From assembly GCF_029851875.1 (NCBI RefSeq), contig NZ_JARKVC010000026.1, positions 1 to 63,821 on the forward strand: a DNA stretch of 63,821 nt, given 5' to 3'. The position numbers were made by a program, and so were the translations under genes. This DNA is from Actinomyces sp. GTDB taxonomy: Bacteria > Actinomycetota > Actinomycetes > Actinomycetales > Actinomycetaceae. A model generated the notes under the pieces. The model had not been told where the DNA came from. It saw only the letters and a program-made list of their open reading frames with translations, and made no database searches. Every line of letters starts with the position of its first letter. Position 1 is the first letter of the stretch. Shown here piece by piece: positions 52,099-61,169 of this stretch.

Positions 52099-53692
52099 GG
52101 CCAGTAACTTCCTCGATGACTTCATGGCGCGGGCCGAGGAGGAGTGTCCTCACCGTGTGGACGGGGCCGGGCGCTTCGGGCGTCGGACTCCGAGGGTCTG
52201 CACACCGCCGCTGCGTGACCTGACTCCCGAGACGTCCGCAGGGTTCTCGGTCATCGAGTTCTCCCACGACGTGCTCGGTATCCCGCTGCTTCCGTGGCAG
52301 CAGGAGACGCTTGTCCGGGCGCTGGAGCTGAACGATGCTGGCACGAGGTTCCGCTTCAGGACCGTGCTGCTGCTCGTGGCCAGGCAGAACGGCAAGTCGA
52401 CGCTCGCGCAGGTGCTGGCCCTGTGGGCCATGTACGTGCTCGGCGCCAAGATGGTGCTCGGTACGGCCCAGGACCTCGACATCGCCGAGGAGCTGTGGAA
52501 CGGGTGTGTGGAGATAGCGGAGTCGATTCCTGCCCTTGACGCGCAGATCAAGAACGTCGTCAAGGTCAACGGGAAGAAGTCGCTCGACCTTGACACGGGA
52601 GAGCGGTACAAGGTCAAGGCCTCCAACCGCAAGGCTGGGCGTGGACTGTCGTCTGACCTGCTGCTGCTGGACGAGCTGCGCGAGCACACGAGCTGGGACT
52701 CGTGGGGCGCGGTGACGAAGACAGCCATGGCGCGCCCGAAGGCGCAGACGTGGTGCCTGTCCAACGCTGGTGACGACTCCTCGGTCGTGCTCATGAGCCT
52801 GCGCAAGAAGGCGCACGCCGCGCTAGGTGATCCTGACGGCGTCAACGGCGAGGACGACGGCATGACGCGTGCTGACGCGTCAATCGGGATCTTTGAGTTC
52901 TCAGCCGCGCCGGGGCGCGCGACCTCGGACAGGGACGGGTGGGCCGAGGCCAACCCGTCGCTCGGCTACACGCTGGACGAGGTGACACTGGCGGCCGCCG
53001 AGGGCACGGACCCTGAGGCGGTGTTCCGCACCGAGTGCCTGTGCCAGTGGGTGGCGAACCTGTCGCCGGGACCGTTCGCTAACGGGGCGTGGGACCTGTG
53101 CGCTGACCCTCGTGGCGTGATCCCGGACGACGCCCCGATCACCTACGCGGTGGACGTGTCCTGGGACAGGAGCGCCGCGTACGTGGCGGCGTGCGGTCTG
53201 CGGGACGACGGTCGCTACCAGGTCGAGGTCGTGGCGGCACGTGCCGGCCAGGGCTGGCTGGAGTGGGTGCCGGCCTGGTTCTCCGAGTTCGTGGGGCCAG
53301 AGGATCCGGCTCGCGTCGTGGTCCAGGGCAAGGCGTGCCCGGCGGCCGCGCTCGTTCCTGTGCTCGGTGATGTCGAGGGGCTGACCGTCGTCGAGTGGGT
53401 GGGCGGAGACCTTGGGATCGGGTGCGGGCTGTTCTATGACGCTGTGATGGCGGCCGACCCTGAGAACGGGTCGAGCGCCAAGCCGTTGGCTCACCGGTCA
53501 CAGGAGGCGCTGAACCTTGCCGCCCACACGGCGGCTCAGCGTTTCTACGGCGACGGATGGTACTGGGACCGCAAGAACAGCCCGCAGGACGCGGCACCGC
53601 TTGTGGCAGCCACCGAGGCGCTGTGGGACCAGGTGACGAACGCGCCCGCGCCCGCGTCGATCTTCGAGGTGGGGTCGTTGCCTCTGTGCTGA
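52046..53692 (+). CDS. Terminase large subunit
   Basis: 548 residues. ATPase: Walker A VARQNGKST (near 108-116) and Walker B LLLLDELREH. The nuclease half begins YAVDVSWDRS with the metal-binding Asp, then VEWVGGDLGIG and RSQEALNLAAHTAA. It packages DNA into proheads. A later ATG (52124) is possible. Confidence 0.92.
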   Translation: MAGLTRSARGRRRSEPSKASNFLDDFMARAEEECPHRVDGAGRFGRRTPRVCTPPLRDLTPETSAGFSVIEFSHDVLGIPLLPWQQETLVRALELNDAGTRFRFRTVLLLVARQNGKSTLAQVLALWAMYVLGAKMVLGTAQDLDIAEELWNGCVEIAESIPALDAQIKNVVKVNGKKSLDLDTGERYKVKASNRKAGRGLSSDLLLLDELREHTSWDSWGAVTKTAMARPKAQTWCLSNAGDDSSVVLMSLRKKAHAALGDPDGVNGEDDGMTRADASIGIFEFSAAPGRATSDRDGWAEANPSLGYTLDEVTLAAAEGTDPEAVFRTECLCQWVANLSPGPFANGAWDLCADPRGVIPDDAPITYAVDVSWDRSAAYVAACGLRDDGRYQVEVVAARAGQGWLEWVPAWFSEFVGPEDPARVVVQGKACPAAALVPVLGDVEGLTVVEWVGGDLGIGCGLFYDAVMAADPENGSSAKPLAHRSQEALNLAAHTAAQRFYGDGWYWDRKNSPQDAAPLVAATEALWDQVTNAPAPASIFEVGSLPLC

Positions 53693-53721
53693 AAGAGACT
53701 GTCTCCCGGGAGGGGTTTGTG

Positions 53722-53922
53722 ATGCTTCGTGACCGTCTGATCGCCTCCCTGGCCGGTAGCCGTGTCGTGGTGCCTGTGGGCGACGACGTGGTGCGCGGCA
53801 CGGTGGCTGAGGTGCGCCGGGGGTGGCTCGTGCTTACTGACGTGGACAGCGACGGTCTTCAGGTGGACGGGCGTATGCTCGTCCACCTGCCGCTGCCCTG
53901 GGTCCAGGCGGTGGGCCGGTGA
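53722..53922 (+). CDS. Small phage head-region protein
   Basis: 66 residues, beta-rich (VVPVGDDVVRGTVAEVRRGW, then LVLTDVDSDG), an SH3- or Lsm-like pattern. GGGAGGGG precedes the start. It overlaps the portal start by 4 bp. Confidence 0.6.
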   Translation: MLRDRLIASLAGSRVVVPVGDDVVRGTVAEVRRGWLVLTDVDSDGLQVDGRMLVHLPLPWVQAVGR

Positions 53923-55859
53923 CGAGGTTTCAGTCTCTGGGGCGCCTGACTCGTGGTGCCGCCGGGCAGGCTGTGCCGTGGTCGGGAGTGACAGCCGGTA
54001 TCGACCTCGGGGCCGTCAGCGGTGCCGGTGAGTGGGACGCGTGGGAGTCCCAGCCGTCGATCCGCAAGGTCACCTCCTTCATCGCCTCGAACGTCGCCTC
54101 GGTCCCGCTGCACGTGTACGAGCGTGCCGGTGACACGGACCGCCCGCGTGTGAGCGACGGGCCGCTGGCTGGCCTGATCGGTGACCCGGCGCGTGTGCGC
54201 GGCCTGTCACCTATGCGCTTTTGGGAGCGGGTGATCCTGGACGGGCTGCTGCACGACCGGTGGGCCGTGATGGTCGTGCCGGACGACGCGCCGTATCTCG
54301 TGCGCGTGCCGCCGCGCCGGTTCGCTCTCGTGACGGACGAGCTGGACCGGGTGCAGGCCGTACGAGTCTTCGCTGACGACGGCACGCAGCGTGACCTCGA
54401 CCCGGCAGGCTTCCTCCTCGACGTCGGCTACTCGTCCCACTCAGGGCAGGGCACGAGCCCGATCCAGACGCTTCACAGCCTGCTGGACGAGGCGCGCGAG
54501 TCCATGGCGTACCGGCGTCAGGTGATGGCGCAGGCAGCGCGCCACAGCGGGGTCGTGCTGCGCGAGGAGCCGTGGTCCTCGAAGGAGGCGCGCGCGAACT
54601 TCCTTGAGTCGTTGCGTGCCTTCATGAGTGACGGTGGTCGTGCAGGCGGTGCCATGCTGCTCGACGAGGGTATGAAGTGGGTGGACCGCGACTTCAGGCC
54701 AACGGACCTCGGGGACCTGGAGGCACGCCGCCTGACCGACGTCGAGGTTGCCTCGGCCTACCACATCGCTCCGGAGATCCTGGGAGTGCGGGCAGGCACC
54801 TACTCGAACATGACGACGTTCCGGCAGACCCTCTACCGTGACAACCTCGGCCCGTACATCGACGCCTGGGAGCAGGCTGTCGCACCGCTCGCCGACATGA
54901 TCGAGCCCGGGCGCGGCCTGTACATCGAGGCCAACGTGGCCAAGAAGCTGCGCGGCTCGTTCGAGGAGCAGGCGCAGGTCCTCCAGTCGTCCACGGGTGC
55001 GCCGTGGCTGACCCGCAACGAGGCCCGCGCACGGCAGAACCTGCCAGCTGTCGAGGGCGGGGACGAGCTGGTGACGCCGCTGAACGTGCTCATCGGCGGC
55101 CAGGCCTCGCCGCGTGACAGCGGGTCACAAAACGTCTCCGCTTCCTCGGACTCTCCGCCGGCGGCCCCTAAGGGGGCGGCGCGCGTGCTGGTGAAGTCAG
55201 CCGACCTTGAACAGGGGTGGACAGCCAAGGCTGAGGAGGTTCTGCGTTCGCACTTCGAGCGTCAGGGACGGTCCGTGCTGCGTGCGCTGGGTGCCAAGGC
55301 ACCTGCGTGGTGGGACGGTGCGAGGTGGGACCGTGAGCTGGCTGCCGACCTGTACGCGCTGGCCGCTACCTGCGTCGAGCAGGTGGGGCGTGAGGCTACT
55401 GAGGCGCTCGGTTTCGACCCTGAGCACGGGTGGGACCAGGGGCGCGTGCTTGCCTACCTGCGTGCCGTGACGAAGGCACGGGCGAGATGGGTCAACGACG
55501 CCACGCTGCGACGGATCGAGGCCGCCCTGGCCGAGGGTGACCCGGACGGGGCAGCGAAGGTGTTCGAGGACGCCAAGGCTCAGCGCGCCGGTGCTGGTGC
55601 CGGGGCCTTCATCGCCGCCATGGCTGGTTTCGCAGTTGTCGAGGCCGGTAAGCAGAACGCTCCGGGCCTGACGGTCAAGACGTGGGTCACCGGACGCAAC
55701 CCGCGCCCGTCGCACGCCGCCATGGACGGAGTCGCGGTGAGGGCTGGCGAGGACTTCCCTAACGGCTTGTCCTGGCCGGGCGACCCGTCTGGCGGGGCGG
55801 ACGAGGTGGCTGGCTGCAACTGTTCGGTCGCCCTGTCCTCTGGTGCAGGAGTCGTGTAG
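53919..55859 (+). CDS. Portal protein fused to MuF-like minor head domain
   Basis: 646 residues. Residues 1-400 are an HK97-type portal (IRKVTSFIASNVASVPLHVY; YHIAPEILGV; YSNMTTFRQTLYRDNLGPYI). After a Ser/Pro linker (about 405-425) comes a helical part, then a C-terminal MuF-like end: GRNPRPSHAAMDG ... LSWPGDPSGGADEVAGCNCSV. These two functions are usually separate genes. The portal ring is the DNA gateway; MuF proteins line or enter the capsid. Confidence 0.85.
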   Translation: MTRFQSLGRLTRGAAGQAVPWSGVTAGIDLGAVSGAGEWDAWESQPSIRKVTSFIASNVASVPLHVYERAGDTDRPRVSDGPLAGLIGDPARVRGLSPMRFWERVILDGLLHDRWAVMVVPDDAPYLVRVPPRRFALVTDELDRVQAVRVFADDGTQRDLDPAGFLLDVGYSSHSGQGTSPIQTLHSLLDEARESMAYRRQVMAQAARHSGVVLREEPWSSKEARANFLESLRAFMSDGGRAGGAMLLDEGMKWVDRDFRPTDLGDLEARRLTDVEVASAYHIAPEILGVRAGTYSNMTTFRQTLYRDNLGPYIDAWEQAVAPLADMIEPGRGLYIEANVAKKLRGSFEEQAQVLQSSTGAPWLTRNEARARQNLPAVEGGDELVTPLNVLIGGQASPRDSGSQNVSASSDSPPAAPKGAARVLVKSADLEQGWTAKAEEVLRSHFERQGRSVLRALGAKAPAWWDGARWDRELAADLYALAATCVEQVGREATEALGFDPEHGWDQGRVLAYLRAVTKARARWVNDATLRRIEAALAEGDPDGAAKVFEDAKAQRAGAGAGAFIAAMAGFAVVEAGKQNAPGLTVKTWVTGRNPRPSHAAMDGVAVRAGEDFPNGLSWPGDPSGGADEVAGCNCSVALSSGAGVV

Positions 55860-56938
55860 TGGGGCTCGTCGTGGTGACCGGTCCGCCGTGCGCCGGCAAG
55901 TCGACGTACGTGGAGGTAAACCGGGGGCAGGGCGACGTGGTCGTGGACTATGACGCGATCGCCCGAGCCCTTGGAGCGGCCTCGCACCTGCCAGACGGCC
56001 ACATCAGGGAGGCGGCGTTCGCGGCGCGAGGAGCGGCGATCACCTACGTGCTGGAGCACGGCGCCGACGCGTGGGTGATCCACACGTCCCCCAGGGCCGA
56101 GGACGTGGCGCGCTACGAGGCCGCAGGAGCCGTCTTCGTACAGGTGGACCCAGGTATGGAGGAGTGCCTGGCACGAGCCGAGGCTGACGGAAGACCCGCC
56201 GAGACGGCGGGCCTTATTCGTGACTACTACGCGGCCGCCGGTCGCGGGAAAGGACGTGGAGCGGTGGAGAGGAAGAGCGTTGTCGTCGCCTTCAAGGCCG
56301 ATGGTGACACTGAGGGGCGTTTTACCGGCTACGCGTCGACATGGACCCGTGAGCCGGACTGCTACGGGGACGTAGTGGCCAAGGGGGCGTTCGCGCGCAC
56401 GCTGAAGGAGTGGGAGGCCAAGGGCCAGCCCATCCCCGTCCTGTGGTCGCACGACATGTCCGATCCGTTCGCCTTCATCGGCACGGTCGACGAGGCGACC
56501 GAGGACGAGCACGGCCTGAAGGTGGCGGTGTCACTTGACCTTGACAACCCCAAGGCCGCTCAGGTCCACCGCCTGCTGAGACGCGGGGCCGTGGCACAGA
56601 TGTCGTTCGCCTTCGACGTCGCCGAGGACGCCACGGTGACGCTGGAGGACGGGCGAAAGGCACGTGAGCTGCGAGACGTGTCCCTCTACGAGGTCTCTGT
56701 CGTGCCACTGGGGGCGAACCAGGACACGTCGATCGACGACGTGAAGACGGCTGCTGAGACACACCTGACCGCCAGGGAGGTGGCCGCGCTGCGCGCCCTC
56801 CTGGCCGCCGAGTCTGCCTCCGAGGAGGAGGAAGCCGACGACAACGCCGGTGACACCGCCGAGGCCGCCGAGGGCGGCAACGCGAAGTCACGTGCCGAGG
56901 CCGTCGCGCGCATCACTGAACAGATCAACGCCCTCTAG
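55859..56938 (+). CDS. P-loop NTPase/kinase fused to HK97 prohead protease
   Basis: 359 residues. 1-125: Walker A TGPPCAGKST and an AAA/kinase-like strand order (VVVDYDAIARAL; AWVIHTSP; VFVQVD). 137-290: prohead protease (RFTGYASTW; PVLWSHDMSDPFAFIG with catalytic His; AQMSFAFDV with catalytic Ser; LYEVSVVPLGAN). A Glu-rich tail follows. The start GTG shares bases with the portal stop. No stop or ribosome site separates the two domains. Confidence 0.85.
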   Translation: MGLVVVTGPPCAGKSTYVEVNRGQGDVVVDYDAIARALGAASHLPDGHIREAAFAARGAAITYVLEHGADAWVIHTSPRAEDVARYEAAGAVFVQVDPGMEECLARAEADGRPAETAGLIRDYYAAAGRGKGRGAVERKSVVVAFKADGDTEGRFTGYASTWTREPDCYGDVVAKGAFARTLKEWEAKGQPIPVLWSHDMSDPFAFIGTVDEATEDEHGLKVAVSLDLDNPKAAQVHRLLRRGAVAQMSFAFDVAEDATVTLEDGRKARELRDVSLYEVSVVPLGANQDTSIDDVKTAAETHLTAREVAALRALLAAESASEEEEADDNAGDTAEAAEGGNAKSRAEAVARITEQINAL

Positions 56939-56961
56939 ACGAGGGCAGGAAGGAGCCAGCC

Positions 56962-58161
56962 GTGGCTTCTCTCATGCAGGCGCGCGCGGATGCCGTCAAG
57001 GCCGCCCGCGAGGCGCACGACATCATCACAGCCGCCGGCGACTCGGTGACTGACGAGCAGATCAAGGCCGCCGAGGACGCGGTGAACGAGGTCAAGGCGC
57101 TTGATGAGCGCATCGGCCGCGTCAAGTCCGCAAGCGAGGTGATCGACTCGCTGTCCTCACACGGAGAGGCGGAGGAGCCCTCCGGCCGTGTCAAGGGCGG
57201 GATCGGCGAGCAGTTCGTGGCCGCCATGAGGTCCGCCGGCCGGTCCCTGAAGGACCCCGGAACCTTCCAGATGGAGGTCAAGGCCTCCACCGACGTCCAG
57301 GTGACCGGCGGCAACAGCGGCGCCTTCGGGCCGCTACTGACCGACATTGACCGAAGCTTCGTCATGCCCAAGCGTGAGCGCCTGGTCGTGGCTGACCTCA
57401 TGGGGTCCGGCACCGTGTCCGGCACCGCCATCTCCTACCCCGTGTTCGGCGCACTGGAGGGCGGTACAGGATTCGTCGGTGAGGCAGCGACCAAGCCGCG
57501 CCTGCACGTCGGCGACCCCACGTGGGTCACCGACGCGCTGAGCGAGGTAGCGGGCTGGTTCACGATCTCTGACGACATGGCGGAGGACCTGCCCTATGTC
57601 GTCTCGGAGATCCAGAGCACGGCCCTGTACGACCTCCAAGCCAAGGAGGAGGCGGCGCTGCTGCGAGGTGACGGTACCGCCCCCAACCTGCGTGGTCTGC
57701 TCAACCGCTCCGGTATCCAGGTCCACGCCAAGGGGGAGGACTCGGTCGCCGACGCCATCTTCAAGGCGAGCACGCTGGTGGCGAGGGCGACCGACTTCGC
57801 CGCCGACGCGCTGGTGATCAACCCCGCCGACTACGAGGCGCTTCGCCTGTCGAAGGACTCCAACGGCCAGTACTACGGCGGCGGGTTCTTCCAGGGGGCC
57901 TACGGCAACGGCAACGTGCTGACCAACCCTGGCCCGTGGGGCCTGCGCACGGTGGTGACCAACGCCGCGAACGTGGGCGAGCCGGTCGTGGGCGCGTTCA
58001 GGTCAGCGAAGGTCTTCCGCAAGGGCGCGCTGCGCGTGGAGTCCACGAACTCCCACGGCGATGACTTCATCAACGACCGCGTGACGATCCGCGTGCGTGA
58101 GCGCCTCGGCCTCCAGGTCCGCTACCCGGCGGCCTTCGTCAAGGTCACCCTGTCCTCCTGA
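56962..58161 (+). CDS. Major capsid protein, HK97 fold
   Basis: 399 residues with an N-terminal helical scaffold/delta region (1-110), then the mature coat: GGNSGAFGPLLTDIDRSFVM, SYPVFGALEGGTGFVGEAA, VSEVAGWFTISDDMAEDLP, and C-terminal GLQVRYPAAFVKV. The protease upstream should remove the delta region. The GTG start has AGGAGCC upstream. Confidence 0.92.
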   Translation: MASLMQARADAVKAAREAHDIITAAGDSVTDEQIKAAEDAVNEVKALDERIGRVKSASEVIDSLSSHGEAEEPSGRVKGGIGEQFVAAMRSAGRSLKDPGTFQMEVKASTDVQVTGGNSGAFGPLLTDIDRSFVMPKRERLVVADLMGSGTVSGTAISYPVFGALEGGTGFVGEAATKPRLHVGDPTWVTDALSEVAGWFTISDDMAEDLPYVVSEIQSTALYDLQAKEEAALLRGDGTAPNLRGLLNRSGIQVHAKGEDSVADAIFKASTLVARATDFAADALVINPADYEALRLSKDSNGQYYGGGFFQGAYGNGNVLTNPGPWGLRTVVTNAANVGEPVVGAFRSAKVFRKGALRVESTNSHGDDFINDRVTIRVRERLGLQVRYPAAFVKVTLSS

Positions 58162-58177
58162 CAGGTGCAGCAAGACT

Positions 58178-58217
58178 CCCCACGGCCCCGGTTTCGCCAT
58201 GGTCCGGGGCCGTGGGG
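58178..58217. terminator. Terminator after capsid gene
   Basis: Perfect 14-bp stem CCCCACGGCCCCGG (58178-58191) with 58204-58217. It probably tunes expression of downstream genes relative to the capsid. Confidence 0.8.
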
Positions 58218-58247
58218 CCGATATCAGCTGAGAGTAGGTGAAACGGT

Positions 58248-58415
58248 GTGCGTGAGTACGTCGTGAACGGGTTCCACGTGCTGCTGGACGAGCGGGACGC
58301 TGAGCGCCTGAAGGCCGAGCCCGTGCAGACCAAGACAGCCCCGGCCCCGGAGAACAAGGCCACCGCCCCCGCTGGGCGCCGTAGGCGTCCGACAGCCAAG
58401 GAGCAGCACGCGTGA
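58248..58415 (+). CDS. Small head-tail region protein (55 aa)
   Basis: 55 residues from GTG 58248 (REYVVNGFHVLLDERDAERL, then a basic Pro/Ala tail). AGGTGAA lies upstream; the stop overlaps the next start by 4 bp. The function is unknown. Confidence 0.62.
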   Translation: MREYVVNGFHVLLDERDAERLKAEPVQTKTAPAPENKATAPAGRRRRPTAKEQHA

Positions 58416-58966
58416 GTACCGACGTCCAGTGCAGCGCACCTGTCGTCGACGTCTACTCGGTCTCTGCCGCCTCTAACGGACAGGTCAGCGCTGACGACCC
58501 GCGCCTGGAGCCGTTGATCCGAGGCGCCGAGGCCGCCGTCCTGGCATGGTGCGGATGGCACGTGACCCCCGTGCTCACTCAGGCGCTGACGCTGGACGGA
58601 GAAGGGTCGGCGTCGCTGCACCTTCCCTCCACCCGAGTGGTGAGCGTGGACGAGGTGCGCGTGGACGGCAGGCCGCTGGACCCGGGGTGCTGGGACTTCT
58701 CCGAGGCAGGGATGCTCAGGCTCAGGCGCGGGCGCTTCCCGGACCGCTTCAGGTGCGTGGAGGTGACTCTCACGCACGGCTACCAGGAGGCGCCAGCGCT
58801 GGCCGCCGTGGTGACACGCTCCGTGCTGGCGGCGTGCGCCTCCCCCATGGGAGCGACCTCGGAGTCGGCCGGCCAGGTGTCGATCAGGTGGGGGCGGGCA
58901 GGGATGACCATGTCCGAGGAGGACAAGGCCGACCTTGCTCCCTACCGTCTTCAGTCATGGGCGTAG
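58412..58966 (+). CDS. Head-tail connector (gp6-like adaptor)
   Basis: 184 residues: helical ends and a beta-rich middle (SLHLPSTRVVSVDEVRVDGR, TLTHGYQEAPALAAVV), the HK97 gp6/adaptor pattern. Position after capsid supports it. Confidence 0.75.
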   Translation: MSTDVQCSAPVVDVYSVSAASNGQVSADDPRLEPLIRGAEAAVLAWCGWHVTPVLTQALTLDGEGSASLHLPSTRVVSVDEVRVDGRPLDPGCWDFSEAGMLRLRRGRFPDRFRCVEVTLTHGYQEAPALAAVVTRSVLAACASPMGATSESAGQVSIRWGRAGMTMSEEDKADLAPYRLQSWA

Positions 58967-58976
58967 GGGGTCTGTC

Positions 58977-59327
58977 GTGCTGCCGTCTTTCGCCTCACAG
59001 CGGGTAACGGTCCTCAACCCCTCCCGGAGCGTGGAGTGGGGGCACGAGGTCCTCTCGTGGGACGACCCCACCGCCACGGTGGTGCCGTGCGTGTGGGAGG
59101 GCGCGAACCTCGGCAACCAGGTGACCGGGACGCTGGACGCTGCCATGGGGTCGCGCACCGTCTTCCTCAACCCTGGCGCCCCCGTCACCGCGTCATCGCG
59201 GCTGAGGTTCGACGACGACCCAGGCCGTGACTGGGAGGTGGTCGGCGAGCCGTCACACCACACGTCACCCACGGGGGCGGCCTCCCACCTCATGGTCGTC
59301 GCACGCCGGTGGGAGGCGGAGCAGTGA
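58977..59327 (+). CDS. Head closure / stopper protein
   Basis: 116 residues, beta-rich, beginning LPSFASQRVTVLNPSRSVEW and carrying TVFLNPGAPVTASSRLRFDD. This is the usual head-completion look. GGGGG precedes GTG 58977. Confidence 0.65.
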   Translation: MLPSFASQRVTVLNPSRSVEWGHEVLSWDDPTATVVPCVWEGANLGNQVTGTLDAAMGSRTVFLNPGAPVTASSRLRFDDDPGRDWEVVGEPSHHTSPTGAASHLMVVARRWEAEQ

Positions 59328-59569
59328 GCCGTGCTGTGCGTATGAACCCCAAGGGTGTGCGCGCCGTTCTCAACCACCCTGCCGTAGTGGCTGACATCGA
59401 CCGGCGCGGAGCACGTATGGCTGCCGCTGCCGGTGACGGCGTCGAGGCGCGCAAGCGCCACCGGCGCGTCAACCGGTACGGCAACACGATCCGCACCGTG
59501 TCTGACACCGGGCGCAGGCGGCAGGCCGAGGAGAACGTGCTCGTCAAGTCGATCGAGGCGGGAAGATGA
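59324..59569 (+). CDS. HK97 gp10-like tail-joining protein
   Basis: 81 residues, basic, helical (VLNHPAVVADIDRRGARMAA then RHRRVNRYGNTIRTV). By order and type a tail-completion gp10 homologue. 4-bp overlaps on both sides. Confidence 0.6.
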   Translation: MSRAVRMNPKGVRAVLNHPAVVADIDRRGARMAAAAGDGVEARKRHRRVNRYGNTIRTVSDTGRRRQAEENVLVKSIEAGR

Positions 59570-59952
59570 GCGACCTACCGGACTTTCTGGAGGCCCTGAG
59601 AGCCGACGTCGAGCAGACGCTGGGCGTGCCCGCCTACGCGCAGATGCCAAACCCACGCCCAGAGGTGTTCGTCTACCTGGACAGGTCAGGCGGCCCGCTG
59701 GGGCTGTCCAGCGACTCGCCGACGATCACGCTGGAGGCGTGGGCCGCCTCCAAGTACAGGGCGCACACGCTGGCACAGCGGCTGCGTGACCACGTCGTGC
59801 GCCGCCTGCCTCCACTCGTCGGCGGTATCCGCGTGGTCTCGCGCCGTGAGGTCACCGGCCTGTCGTACGAGCCGCCAGCGGTGTCGGGTGCCTTCCGCTA
59901 CCGGTTCACAGTCCAGATCAAGCACCAGCTGACCAAGGAGGTCAAACCGTGA
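59566..59952 (+). CDS. Tail terminator-like protein
   Basis: 128 residues: an N-terminal helix, then VFVYLDRSGGPLGLSSDSPT, ITLEAWAASKYRAHTLAQRL, and C-terminal beta strands FRYRFTVQIKHQL. It matches tail-terminator proteins in order and look. Confidence 0.68.
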   Translation: MSDLPDFLEALRADVEQTLGVPAYAQMPNPRPEVFVYLDRSGGPLGLSSDSPTITLEAWAASKYRAHTLAQRLRDHVVRRLPPLVGGIRVVSRREVTGLSYEPPAVSGAFRYRFTVQIKHQLTKEVKP

Positions 59953-60146
59953 CACGAGTCCTTATCACCGCCCCGTGCCAGGTCGACGGCGAGCCAAAGG
60001 AGACCGGAGACGAGGCTGACGTCGTCCACGACGGCGAGCTGCGCCGTCTGCTGCACTACGGCCAGGCCGTCATCGACGAGTCCAAGACCGATGGTCTCAA
60101 GACCGCCACCAAGACCACTGCCGCCAAGACCACAAAGGAGAAGTAA
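59949..60146 (+). CDS. Small phage tail-region protein
   Basis: 65 residues: a short beta-domain (VLITAPCQVDGEPKETGDEA) and a Lys/Thr-rich tail. The tail resembles the N-terminus of the chaperone at 60843. Unknown. Confidence 0.6.
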   Translation: MTRVLITAPCQVDGEPKETGDEADVVHDGELRRLLHYGQAVIDESKTDGLKTATKTTAAKTTKEK

Positions 60147-60148
60147 CC

Positions 60149-60712
60149 ATGACCTACGCCATGCTCAACGCCGAACAGATCCTCCAGTTCGGGTCGGACG
60201 ACGACTCGGTCGCCCTCGCCCCGGTCGGCACCGAGCTGCCCACGTCGCTGACAAACGTCAACGCGGCCTTCAAGGAGGTCGGCTGGCTCAACGAGGACGG
60301 CATGGGCTTCACGCCCTCGGACTCGGTGGACAAGCGCAAGGGCCACCAGGGCCACCGCGTCTACCGCACCGTGATGACCGACTCCTCGACAGACTTCAAG
60401 TTCACGGCCCTTCAGTCCAACTACCAGACCCTCGCGCTCCAGTGGAACGTCAAGGAGGTCAAGACGGCCGACGGGGTGACCACGGCGAGGCTGTCCAACG
60501 CCCGTGACGTCGACGCCTTCGCGATCGTCATCCGCGCCTACGCCAACGGTCACTCCTACCTGTGGGCGTGCTCGCGCTTCGAGGTGGGGGAGCGTGACGA
60601 GATGACGCTGTCCGCCACCGACGACACCGCCTACGCGATCACCGGGACGTTCGCCGCCGACGTCGTGTTCATCACCGACGACCCGGCCTACAAGCAAGAG
60701 TCGGGCTCCTGA
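60149..60712 (+). CDS. Major tail tube protein
   Basis: 187 residues, beta-rich with GMGFTPSDSVDKRKGHQGHR and a final domain of strands (FEVGERDEMTLSATDDTAYA). Position before the tail chaperones fits. AAAGGAG precedes the ATG. Confidence 0.82.
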   Translation: MTYAMLNAEQILQFGSDDDSVALAPVGTELPTSLTNVNAAFKEVGWLNEDGMGFTPSDSVDKRKGHQGHRVYRTVMTDSSTDFKFTALQSNYQTLALQWNVKEVKTADGVTTARLSNARDVDAFAIVIRAYANGHSYLWACSRFEVGERDEMTLSATDDTAYAITGTFAADVVFITDDPAYKQESGS

Positions 60713-60722
60713 TGACACAAAG

Positions 60723-60754
60723 ACGTCCCGCCCGGCACCAACCGGGCGGGACGT
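60723..60754. terminator. Terminator after tail tube gene
   Basis: Perfect 13-bp stem ACGTCCCGCCCGG (60723-60735) with 60742-60754, loop CACCAA. Similar in role to the hairpin after the capsid gene. Confidence 0.8.
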
Positions 60755-60842
60755 CGTGGCTGCACCATTCAGCACGCAGCGTACCGCAACAGGCGGAACA
60801 CCACAACCAGTAAACACCACTTGCCATCATGAAAGGCTGACC

Positions 60843-61169
60843 ATGGCGACCACCAAGGCAACAGCACGTAAGACCGCCACGAAGACCCCTCAGGACCACC
60901 TCCCTAAGGCAGAAGCTACTAACGACGTCCTGACAGCATCATTTCGTGGGGTAGACGTGTCCGTCCGGGCTGAGGACCTGGACGACTACGAGGCCGTCAC
61001 CATGCTGACCAAGGGTCTTCCAGACAGGATCCTGGAGATCATGGTCCCCGACAACGAGGACCGCCAGACGCTGCTGGAGACGTGCCGCGACGGAAGCGGG
61101 AGGATCCGCCTGTCGTCCGTGGTCGAGATGACGAGCGGGCTCATGGAGGCGCTCGGCGCGGGAAACTGA
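60843..61169 (+). CDS. Tail assembly chaperone, G-type
   Basis: 108 residues: a Lys/Thr-rich start, then an alpha/beta body (FRGVDVSVRAEDLDDYEAVT). It is the short product when no frameshift occurs, equivalent to lambda gpG. Its last codons hold the slippery site. Confidence 0.82.
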   Translation: MATTKATARKTATKTPQDHLPKAEATNDVLTASFRGVDVSVRAEDLDDYEAVTMLTKGLPDRILEIMVPDNEDRQTLLETCRDGSGRIRLSSVVEMTSGLMEALGAGN

